From the NCBI GenBank assembly GCA_030737835.1, contig CM060849.1:12605716-12669715 (forward strand): a stretch of 64,000 nt of DNA. Direction: 5' to 3'. Each line of letters starts with the position of its first letter. Position 1 is the stretch's first letter. The notes under the pieces were generated by a model. It made no database searches, had not been told where the DNA came from, and saw nothing but the letters and a program-made list of their open reading frames with translations. The DNA is from Acorus gramineus. Lineage: Eukaryota > Streptophyta > Magnoliopsida > Acorales > Acoraceae. The position numbers and the translations under genes were made by a program. Below are positions 35,375 through 45,338 of this stretch, one piece after another.

Positions 35375-37820
35375 GCCCTAACTTCACATGCCCCAAACCA
35401 GGCAAGTGTACATTGTCTATAATACCCTTAATGCTATTTTTGGGATTCCCGACAGTTATGATTTCATTCCTAATATGGCGTCAACAATGAATGCAATTAC
35501 AACCGCAGATCGTGGAGAATTACAATTGCCAATCATTCCTGGATTGCAATTGCTGATCATTTTCGATCTCCAGCAAATCGAAACCTAATAATAAACGTTG
35601 AACATATTGTAGTAAACCCAGAATTTTAATCCTAAGAAGTTTGAAAACACTGATTTGTTCTTCATTGAGTTGAATCTCCCATCAATGTCTTACGCATCAG
35701 GTATTTCAATTATTTTTCATCGTATTTTGATCTTATTGGAATGAAATTCACATCCGAAATTAAAATTAAATTTTTGATGATCAAATATTCAATCTATGTT
35801 ACATCATTCAATTTAGAAAATGAAATTTTTTTATGTATTGGTCATTATTTCACACTCTTTGATTTTGTTTCGTTTTAATTTCGTAAATGCAACATTTGAT
35901 ACTGTAACATTTAATTGATAATGATTTGTGTGATGTTAATATTACATTCCTGAACTCGATTACTCATTTTCTAAAAATTTTGTTACATTCATAAATGTAA
36001 CAGTATAAAATGTAACATTCACTCGTGTATTGCATTTCTTTCAACAATGCAAACAGAAATTATGTATAAATGTAACAATGAAGTATATACTTTTGCAGTG
36101 GATTATGCTACATTTTCTTTGGAAGGTAATGCACTAGAAGGTGAAATAGATGATTTTGAAAAGCAAAGTACTGAAGTTATTGTTCCCAGTGTTGGAATGT
36201 CATTTAGATCAGAAAATAGATGATTTGAAATGTAACAGTCTTCCACATACGTGTATTAATTTGTATTTGTTATATTCATAAATGTAATAGTTAATTATTT
36301 TTGTGTATTGATGCAAAAGAGACACATTTACGCAATACAGTCACATTATAATGTATCTATTTATTGAGAGCAAATGTTTGAATTGCTTTTGCCGGGGATT
36401 CTGTTACATTTTCATTGGAAGGCATTCCACATGAAATTCAAATTGTCGACTCTGAAGAGCAAAGTGCAGAAGTTATTATTCCTATTGTTGGAATGTCCTT
36501 TCATACTTTTTCCTTTTGCATTTATGTGCTTATTTTTTTATTTTTTTTGTTTGTGCAACATTTTTTAACATGAATATTATATGTTTGTTACATTCTATTA
36601 CATTAATGTGACATTGATTGGTAAGACTGATACATTATCATTTTACTGTCACATTTATATAGCATAGTTACATAATCATGAGACTGTAACAACTCACAGT
36701 TAGCAAAATTGTTACATTCTGTAACAGTTATAATCACATGAATATAACAATACGAAAATAACACATACACTGTCATAATCACATGAATGTAATAATACCA
36801 AAATAACATATACACTGTTATAATCACATGAATGTTACATTGATGATTAATTTTTTTTATGTTTCTATACATACACTGATTTTTTATACATTCACATATA
36901 AATGTGACCAAATGTAACTATTACCAGCAGACCTTACCTTGATTGCACAAATTCAAATCATTTGTATAATTTTTTGTTACAATTATGGGAGATAGAAGTA
37001 TTAAACACGTTACATTCTCTATAACACTGTTACATTTTGTTACATAACTCAAAACAACTAATTGTTTATTTCTTATAATAGAGTAACATACAAATGTAAC
37101 TAATGTAACAAAGAAACATACAAATGTAATAAAAAAGTAATATAGCAATGTCTTTCTTATAACAAATGTAATAGAGTAACATTCAACTGTTTACATTTTA
37201 CACAGTTTCAAAAGTATTACATTCATTTGAAGAATTCATCAGAAACCTAGTTAAAAGATACATTTCATCCAAAAAATTTGATGTATACTTCGAAACTTTG
37301 AAACAATGAATAGTTAGAAACCTAAGTAATTCAATAAAAAAATTGATAATATATATATAAAAAAAAACTAGAAGTTGCTTAGTTTTCATTGTCATTGTTC
37401 AAATCTGATTTTGAAAATTTTTGCAAAGAAGCTTCAGGTTAAGTTCAGGGTACCAGACAAACAGATTTTGAGGTTGTAATGCAAAAAATAAAATCAAATG
37501 TCTCTTCGTATCGTCAAAACGGAATGAAAGGTGGGTTTCAACTAAACCTAGATTTGTTTGATTTTAGGGAAATATGAACTTGAATATTTGTTTTGGCTCC
37601 CGAAAGAGACGGGATGCGCAATTAAGAGTGTGAAATCGTGATTTGATTGATTCACGCTTCGAATTCGATGGATTTTTAAATGGGGGTATTTTTTATTTTT
37701 GCTTTTTTACCATTTTTTTCAAAAGTTAATAAGCCAACCAATAAAGTGATGACACCTAATGGGGCTTATGAGTGGGGTCTATTACTTGGGGCTTAGGTAT
37801 CATCACTAAAAAAAAAACAA
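35375..37820 (+). mobile_element. Long non-autonomous element B with FAR1-like coding scraps
   Basis: This is a counterpart of element A (28825-31870), sharing its left part, an exon-like ATGTCTTACGCATCAG followed by GT, a TGTAAC-rich intron-like tract and the right part. Two further exon-like blocks, near 36097-36225 and 36391-36500, read TFSLEGNALEGEIDDFEKQS-TEVIVPSVGMSFRSE and TFSLEGIPHEIQIVDSEEQS-AEVIIPIVGMSF. The VP.VGM.F motif is the start of the DNA-binding region of FAR1/FHY3 proteins, themselves derived from Mutator-like transposases. The frames stop soon after, so no full protein exists. Ends are approximate. Confidence 0.5.
36726..36842. repeat. Tandem repeat, about 60-bp unit, in element B
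   Basis: ATAATCACATGAATRTAAYA followed by ATAC.AAAATAACAYATACA occurs twice in full and partly a third time. It lies within the TGTAAC-rich tract of element B. Confidence 0.75.
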
Positions 37821-40287
37821 TAGATGGTTCATCACAGCGACCCTAATTAATTTTTTTTTTAAATAATGAATAAATACCATTCATTACATGTATTCATGAT
37901 TAATACAGATAGATAGTGATGGAGCAACAATTGGTTTCAATTTTCAAACATTTCCGTCAATCACACCATATAAACGGTGGTGATAGAGATCAAGTCACCC
38001 ACTCTCTCCTATTCCACCCACCCCCACCATTTATTTGTTGTGGTCAAACCTGCCCGTCGTAACTACTGGTCCCAGCACAATCACCTCCTTTTAAATCCAC
38101 GAAATCAACGGTTCATGAGCAACTCTTCAATGAATCCCCTAAAAAAAAAAAAACAAAGTCTCTTCAACACGAGCAATAAATCGGGAGCTCTCGTGTTTTC
38201 CACACGATTTTTTCAAGAGGAAAACACAAACAAAAGCTTCGTCTTTTTCAGGTTCTCTCATTCTCTCCATAAATTGTGATTTTGTTTTGCTTCTTTTCTT
38301 CCATTTGATCGTTCAATTCGCTATCTTTTTTAGAAAATTTGAACTTGATATGGTGTTTTTTTTTTTCTCGATCCAAGTTGCTTGGAATTCTGTGATGATG
38401 TCGATTTGGGTGTACTTGTTTTTTTCGTGTTCCATTTTTGTGGTTTCTTTGTTGGAATTGTAATTGGGAACTTTGGGTTTCTAGGATTTGAAAACTTTAA
38501 AGTTGTTTGATTTGTTTTGGGGTTGGAAGAACAGATCTGGTTGTGCTTTGTGGGAAATTATGGAAAATCAGTGAGTTGGGTCTTAAATGTAATATAGAGA
38601 ATGAGATGGGGTTATGGGTCTGTTTTGATCTTGATTTATTAGGCTCAAAATGGGGTTTCTTTAAAGTCGTCGCCTTTTTTTTGTTTTTTTGAAATTAAGC
38701 ACAAAATTGAGCAAAACAGTTGTATGATGATATGGGGATTGAATTACGTCATATCACTTGCTCATACATATTGTAACACTTGGAATTCTGAAGTATGGGT
38801 TAGGCCTTTTTTTTTTTTTTCCGAGATGAGGTAGGCATCCAGCCTTAATTTTATTTCTAAAAGAAAGGGAATGCCTAAAGCACACACAAATTAAAAGATA
38901 AATTAAGCATAGAATGGGCCCAGAAGATGGCAGGAGCAAGGTTGAAGAGACATCTACAGCGTCCCCCCTAGGCCCTAACCCATTCAACCCTGACCCTCAA
39001 TATTGAGTCTCCCATAGAGTACACCACCCTATAGGCACTTGCACAATGCACAACCCACTCTTTAATCAAATAGACAACCAACTCCCAAATATTTTCTGAA
39101 TTCACCTTTGTTCCCCTAAAACTGAGATGGTTTTGTGATAACCTCAACGGCCAAGTGACAGCTGGTTAGTCGATTTTTGGCAAATGATGGTGTACAGATA
39201 TGAATCAACTTTGAAACCAGATCATGTTATATTTGAAATCAATTAGTGAGGATGCTGCTGGTCTGACAATTGAGTGATATGAATCAACTTTGAGACTCCT
39301 GGTGGTTGCAAACCCAATTTTCATTTACTGATGTTTGGGAGTCTGAATTTTGAACCTTTACTAATACACATTTTAAAAACATGAGTTTACTGAAGGATAA
39401 AACAGATAATATCTTGTTGTGTAAGCCTAAGGCTGAGTACTGCTAGAATCAAAAATAAGAGAATGAACCACGTTTTCATTAGGGTTTACACTTAATATAT
39501 ATAGTACAGAAGGGAATGAATAAAAGACTAATCAACCCCTAATTACAAGAAGGACTAAAATACCCCTAATACATATGAATATATTTAGCACCCCCTCTCA
39601 AACTCATGGTCTCGTTTACTATTTTAGCTATTTACCTCTAACGTCTCTTCTTCACTTTCTTATGCATGTTATATGACCCACGCAGTTTGGGTTAAAGAGG
39701 AAAATGGATCATACACCGAGAGTTTGCTCAAAAGAAAACTATGCTGCACACTGGAGTGTATGAAACTGAAGAACTTGATTTTGATTGATTTGTGGGGTGT
39801 TTCCCTCTTATGTTTATGTGCTGCATTGTTGGAGTGGTGAATTTTATGCTCTTGTAGCAGCTAATGTGGAGGACATGTTGATTACTAATATAATCTTATA
39901 CTAAACATCTAGAAGGGGAGTTTAATAGTGTGACATTGATGTTTCTTTGAATTCTAATTTCAGTCTTGCAGTTACTGCTTCTATATGCTTGCCTGTGTTT
40001 TTTTAATCTTTTTTCCTTTAAATTTCGGCCTTTGTTTCTTTGAGAATTTTTTACAGTGAGGTGACTCATTGTTTACCTGAATCTCTGTGTGTGCACGTGC
40101 GTGCATGCCTGGTTTCTTTGTTGGGCATGTGTGATGGACGCATCCTATTTGGTCTTTACTTTTTAATGTACTTCTGATAATGGTATTACTTCATTTGCTT
40201 CATCGCTAAACTTCTATTATTTCTGATACTGGAGTGGAAATAACTTGGTTAACTCTCAGGTGCTGCCAGGTCCAACTACTCAGAGAT
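37821..40287 (+). other. Upstream region, leader and 5'-UTR intron of the 391-residue gene
   Basis: The sequence turns gene-like near 37980-38280 (CT-rich, CCACCCACCCCCACC), a likely promoter and first non-coding exon. The coding exon starts after an acceptor at about 40258 (CTCTCAG), so a 5'-UTR intron of roughly 2 kb is likely. Its donor could not be fixed. The intron carries a T-rich stretch at 38808-38820 followed by a retroposon-like segment, and a fossil LTR piece (39415-39610). Confidence 0.5.
39415..39610 (-). mobile_element. Fossil LTR fragment with polypurine tract (copia-like)
   Basis: On the minus strand GAGTTTGAGAGGGGGTGCTA is the polypurine-tract-plus-LTR-start phrase of plant copia elements. 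It is followed by an LTR-like stretch with TATATATA and a leader ending near 39415. No coding part or second LTR was recognised, so it is a broken remnant. It lies inside the presumed 5'-UTR intron of the next gene. Confidence 0.45.
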
Positions 40288-42188
40288 ATGGATAGTTTCT
40301 TCCGAGCTATCATGGATGACTCACCTTGTTCTGGAAATGCATTGGCTCAGCAGGGTATCCAGAAATGCCCCTTTTTAAGAAACATTAATGAGCCCACGAA
40401 TTTTTCCTTCTCTGCTCCATTGAATTTCCCCATGCCTGTAAGTTATTTCTTATATTTTTAGATAAAGTCACTTGTGCTCTCTTCTCTTTTTTCCCTTTTT
40501 TCTTGGCCTATGTGGTCTCATTTTGTTGGTTATTAGGTACGAGGAGCCAAAGGTCCAATTTTCGAAGATGGGCCTAATTTTGATACAGCATTCAAACTAT
40601 TCCATGGGCGTGATGGAGTAGTTCCGCTCTCTGGAAGAACCTTCTCCCCTCCTGAGAATCCTGAGCCCAAGCCTGAGCCTCAGTTTCATCCACTGGCTGC
40701 AAAAGCAGCTACCATCAGTCTATCGGGTTTTGGATTTGGAGGCCCCTTCAGCTTTGATTCTTTTAACAAGAATTGGAAGAAACAGAACAAGAAGCAACCC
40801 TCCAAGAAGGATTCTTCTTCAAAGGTAAATCCTATGGAGATGCAATTATCACATTTCTACCTTGATTTCTTGACATGAAGTGGAATGTTTTCTGATGTAT
40901 GTATAAATCACTTGGTAGTGATTACTGTCATTTTGTGGTCAATTCATTGACTCTTCTGCCATTGGGTCAATGACCAGTTTTATGTATTTCAAATTGTTAG
41001 GAGGAAGTGAATGTTTCCATTGCTGGTTATGATCCATTCTACCCAAGATAATCATGTCTCATAAGATTCTTATTTTTATAACACGATAATTGATTTTCAG
41101 GGATTAAGCTTCTCTGTTTCACACATGACTTTCATTTAACAAAATATAAATCTATTAAAAACTGAAATAATGGTCATATTGGGTGTCTATTCTTCATTGA
41201 CTGATGTTTCTGCATTTATATTTTTTTATGAAAGCTGTGCAACGGGTGTTGCAAAGCTGCGCACACACACACAAACTTGTTCTACTTTATCTTATGTTAA
41301 TACATGTAAACCCATAATGATTTCTCACCAGTGTTTCTCTTACTACTAAAATATTTCTGCTAAAAACGTATTCCATTGTCCTTTTTCCATTATTCCAGTG
41401 TATTTGCACAGGTATATTTTATTTAATGGCTGTTTCTTATCATACTCCAGGGCGGAGGGGACAAATTGCATGAAGCCCTGAGCAATGAGTGGCTTGAAAC
41501 TGGGCAATGCCCCATTGCCAAGTCCTATCGGGCAGTGAGCCATGTTCTCCCCCTCGTTGCAAAGGCTCTCCAACCGCCACCAGGAATGAATTTTAGATGC
41601 CCACCAGCCGTGGTTGCTGCCCGAGCCGCCCTCGCCCGAACAGCCCTCGTGAAGAACCTCCGTCCACAGCCACTACCTGCAAAGATGCTCTCGATTGGCC
41701 TCTTGGGCATGGCGGCCAACATCCCTTTGGGGATATGGAGAGAACACACCAAGAAATTCTCTCCCTCGTGGTTTGTGGCCGTTCATGCTGCCGTGCCCTT
41801 CATAGCCATGCTTAGGAAATCAGTTCTGATGCCCAAGACTGCCATGGCTTTCACGATCGCTGCTTCTATCTTGGGTCAGACGATTGGTTCCCGTGCTGAA
41901 AGGCTCAGATTGAAGGCTGCTGCGGCGGCTTCTGCTGAGGTGGGTCAGACCGTTGTGAGCCTCAAAAATGGAAATGCTGATGGGGAAATAGTATGGGATG
42001 GTCTGCCGCAGAAGATGATGCATGACACTGCAGGAGGAGGAATTGAAGTAAAAGCGATAGAGAGCGATGGACATGCTAAAGCCATGGGTCGCATAAATGG
42101 ACAGCAGTGTGGGGAGGAAATGATATGGGAGCAGCTTCCACTGAAGGTGCCAGGCAAATCTTCATCGGCGGCCAGTGTGTGTTTCTGA
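40288..42188 (+). CDS. Conserved plant protein, 391 residues, with hydrophobic segments; family not recognised
   Basis: Three exons, 40288-40437, 40537-40824 and 41451-42188, all phase 0 with GT-AG, give 391 residues. The start is the first ATG after a probable 5'-UTR splice acceptor. Features in order: Cys-containing N-terminus (MDSFFRAIMDD...QKCPFLRNI), a conserved-looking block RGAKGPIFEDGPNFDTAFKL-FHGRDGVVPLSG (about 52-85), a Pro-rich stretch PPENPEPKPEPQFHP, a basic linker NWKKQNKKQPSKKDSSSK, then WLETGQCPIAKSYRAVSHVL (159-178). Hydrophobic segments follow at about 224-241, 252-266 and 276-290, and then an Ala/Glu-rich tail with two W-x-x-LPxK motifs (WDGLPQK, WEQLPLK). It may be an organelle or endomembrane protein, but no targeting signal is clear. 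I recall similar uncharacterised plant proteins but cannot name a function. Codon use and clean splicing support a real host gene. Confidence 0.85.
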
Positions 42189-43228
42189 TGGATTTGTTTT
42201 CAAGGGTGGGATCCATTGAGAGATTGATGATAGTCTGTCTCTTTGTTGTGTGTTTTAAGGACAGCAATAAAACTGGGATACATGGATGTTTATCTTACTG
42301 GGTTTATACTAAAATAAAAATGATGATGAAGGATTGATTGTTATTGATTCTTCATCATTTTAATCTTATATGATATTGTTCTATATAGTGCGGGTTATGA
42401 TTTTTGCTAATTAGATGGTTGAAAACTATGTTTTAGGTCCTGTCTTTTCAAAAACTGCTTATGGTCTAAATCTGCTCTTAATCAGTTTTTGTGTATTTAT
42501 AAAATTTATTTTGTTGACTTTTAAAACAAAAACTAAAAATCTCTTTTACAATTGATGACCTTAATAATCATGAGACAATTAAATGGATCACAGGCCTTGT
42601 CATCGTATCAGAATTTGGGTATGAAAATTCAAAGAAAAAAAAAATTCTGATATAGAGTTAATAATAATATATATAAATCAAGTTCATGGTGTTCTAATGT
42701 TATTTTTTTGTGCAAAAAGAGGCGTTCAAAGACGGTCTGAGAGTTTTTTTTTTTACCCTTTTAGACTACAAAAACGACCATGGAATGCATATTGTAATTC
42801 ATTAATGCATTATAAAAGTTAAAATATCATACCAATAATTCAAAACATAATTGTCAATCAAAGAAAAGAAACTCAGGGAGGAGTCGGACAGATTTTTTTT
42901 TTTTTTTTCCTGTACAAAAATATTCCATAGAAAGCTATTCCACACACGTTTTTTCCTGTCCAAAATATTCCATAGAATTATTCCACACAAGGCCTGAAAA
43001 ATCTAATGTCCAAGTGTGTAATCATGAAAAATATAATACTGGCCAGTCAGTAGTCAATCTTGGTGTTCGGCCAATGTTAAATCCCAATGCCTTACCCTAT
43101 TTTCTCAAGTCTCTCAAATTCGCTGATCTCTTGTAGCGTTTTCACACACAGTCCTCGTGAACAGTCCCACAGATAGTACATATATTTTCATAATCGTCTA
43201 ACTTTTTAACAAGATGTATACTTTCTTA
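42189..43228. other. Intergenic, no gene
   Basis: The first 150 bp are probably the 3' UTR of the upstream gene (AATAAAACTGGG near 42265 could be its polyadenylation signal). The rest is AT-rich, with T runs at about 42745 and 42894-42908 and the repeated phrase CAAAATATTCCATAGAA/TATTCCACACA at about 42913-42990. Confidence 0.5.
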
Positions 43229-43459
43229 GGGTGCGTTTGATTGCGCGATTGTAAAACTGATTCTGCAGGAATCTGTGATTGCAAAACTGATTCTGCAGGA
43301 AGCTCACTTTCTCAGCTTTTTGAAATCGCAGCTTTTGGACACTATTTGCCTTAAATCTGTGTGTAGGAAGCTGTTACAGTAAAACTGTTTGGTTGCACAA
43401 TTATAAACGCAGCTTCCTGCAATCGCAATCGCAGCGCAACCGCGCAACCAAACGCACCC
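43229..43459. mobile_element. MITE with GGGTGCGTTTG ends
   Basis: A 231-bp element has inverse ends GGGTGCGTTTGATTGCGCG and CGCGCAACCAAACGCACCC. It contains a short direct repeat (ATTGTAAAACTGATTCTGCA and ATTGCAAAACTGATTCTGCA at about 43248 and 43278). Flanks are TTA and TAC, so a 3-bp target duplication is possible but imperfect. No coding capacity. Confidence 0.8.
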
Positions 43460-44559
43460 TACGAGTTATGTCTCGTTAACAAGTTATGTCCCTTTTTATG
43501 TATCATGAAAGTACTGTATGTGTGTGTGGGTGGGGGGGGGGGATAACTTGGATCACACATATTTTAATATTATTTATTTTATAAGAGGCTGAATTATATG
43601 ATCACAAAGGTGGAAAAAAAAGGACTAGAAGGTTAATTTGGCATTCATTCTCATTCTTCTTTTGTTAGAACACCCAGAAAATTTTAATTTAGAATCCTTC
43701 ATTCCCTTGTTTATTCTTGGATATCTAAGGCAAAATTTTTCTTTCTAAGAAATCTATCAGAAATAGATTTATGAGAAATAGGAATTCTCACTCTAAACAA
43801 GAGTTATCAAACTGGTTATAATTCATTGATAGAACACCCAATCTTGACATCATGTGTTAGTCATGAAAACTATGATAACTATGTCAAAATTTGGGGTTTT
43901 AGAGAAAAATTCAACTAAATTCTTCATCCCTCCCTTTCTAATAAAAAGACAAAATAAAAAAATAATAAAAAAAGAAATTAGGAAGAGTTCTGTTACAAAT
44001 ATAATTTTATATACCTCGTTAGCCCATTTCACTTACTGTATAGAGATATATAAGTCACTGAAATTTTTCAAATTTTCTATAGATCTACAATTCAATTTAT
44101 TAATATATATATATTTAACCTTTTATAAAAGTAAATATAATTATTAAAAAAATGAAAACTTATGCTGTTTGTATTTTGTAGGATTGATTGTAACGTTTTC
44201 TTTCAATTGCGAATTTGCTTTAAATTTTGAGGAATTTGAGATTAGTCTAACATTATTCATCTATTTAATGGGGATTCGTCCAGTGATTATGGGTTAGTTT
44301 TGGGATGACTTGGGTCACACACATTTTAATATTATTTATTTTAATAAGAGGTAAATTTATATGATCATGAAAGTGGAAAAAAAAACTTCAGACACGAGAT
44401 CTGGATCGGATTTGAGTTTCATGGAACGGTTGGTTTGAAAAAGTGTAGAATGATTTTTAGGACAATTTTAGAGTTTGTTGTATCATATTTTAGGGAAAAA
44501 TACTCTCTTGGACCTACCTTAAATTCAGTCTCACTTTTATGTTATGTATAAATTCACAA
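43460..44559. other. AT-rich intergenic region with a repeated flank
   Basis: No gene. ATAACTTGGATCACACATATTTTAATATTATTTATTTTATAAGAGG (about 43542-43587) recurs at about 44300-44350 with changes. A G9 run follows GTGTGTGTGGG near 43520. A copy of the GAGGTATAT-family repeat lies at about 44005-44190. Confidence 0.45.
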
Positions 44560-45085
44560 ACGCATATAATCGTATTAAACTCTTGTTTGATAATCTCATT
44601 CAACCAGATTTGATAAAGAAAGGTCAATTAGAGGATTCAGATAGCTTGGATAGTAGAATAGATGGAGAATATGATAAAATAAGGGTGAATAAATACAAAA
44701 ATATGTTTATTTATAAAGAATAAACGGATATAACTAACTCATAATATGTGAAATAAGTTAAAATAAACTAGAATTGATATTCTTGTCCCCCATGGAATTA
44801 TGTTATTCCACTCAATCTATTCTAATGATATTACGGAGGAACATATGTTAAGTAAATTGTTATCACCTCTTATAAATCAGAGACATGCATGCTAAATTTT
44901 TTTTCCATCTTTTATAATTTTTTATTTACATCTTATTTACGTGTTATCAATAATCTATCCATGTCAATCAAGCAACAAAAACTTTATTTTTACGCTTTCC
45001 AACAAGAATAATCAAAACACAACCAAATTAAAAGTGATTTATTCCTTATCTATGCAAAAGTTATGTTACCTCTAAATAGGGGCTA
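44560..45085. mobile_element. MITE family copy (4 of 4), decayed
   Basis: It shares AACAAGAATAATCAAAACACAACC, AAAAGTGATTTATTCC, TCTATTCTAATGATATT and ATCAATAATCTATCCATG-like phrases with the copies at 27420, 28890 and 33029. The ends are eroded. It lies about 150 bp upstream of the LACS9 leader exon. Confidence 0.5.
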
Positions 45086-45239
45086 AGGGTTAGTCTGCAA
45101 TTAAGAAACTATGCAGGGAGCCCCAATGTAAAATTCTTCAACAAAATTTAAAATAAAAAACCCATATAAATTCCAGTCAAGAGTCAGAGAGACTCAAGAC
45201 TTCCTGAGTTTGCAAACTCCCTGTTTATGGACCTCGCCA

Positions 45240-45338
45240 GTCGCCATTACCTTCCCCTGCGTAGACTCTCTCTCTCTGGAAACCTTAAACTTTCATTTTT
45301 GGGTCTCGAAGTTGTGTCTCTGCGTCTCTGATTCCAAG
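45240..45338 (+). other. Probable non-coding first exon (5' UTR) of the LACS9 gene
   Basis: A CT-rich leader (CGTAGACTCTCTCTCTCTGG ... GTCTCTGATTCCAAG) ends at a good donor, GTGAGATC, at 45339. The only matching downstream acceptor directly before the coding start is at 47691-47692. Exon start is a guess, as the transcription start cannot be read. Confidence 0.55.

Noticed and set aside
36726-37200. Regularly spaced short repeats as a CRISPR-like array
   Set aside because: Plant nuclear DNA; units are imperfect, spacing is irregular and the words are AT-rich TGTAAC variants in a transposon intron.
41466-42188. A stand-alone 240-codon gene
   Set aside because: It is the third exon of the 391-residue gene. 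Two upstream exons join it in frame at consensus splice sites.
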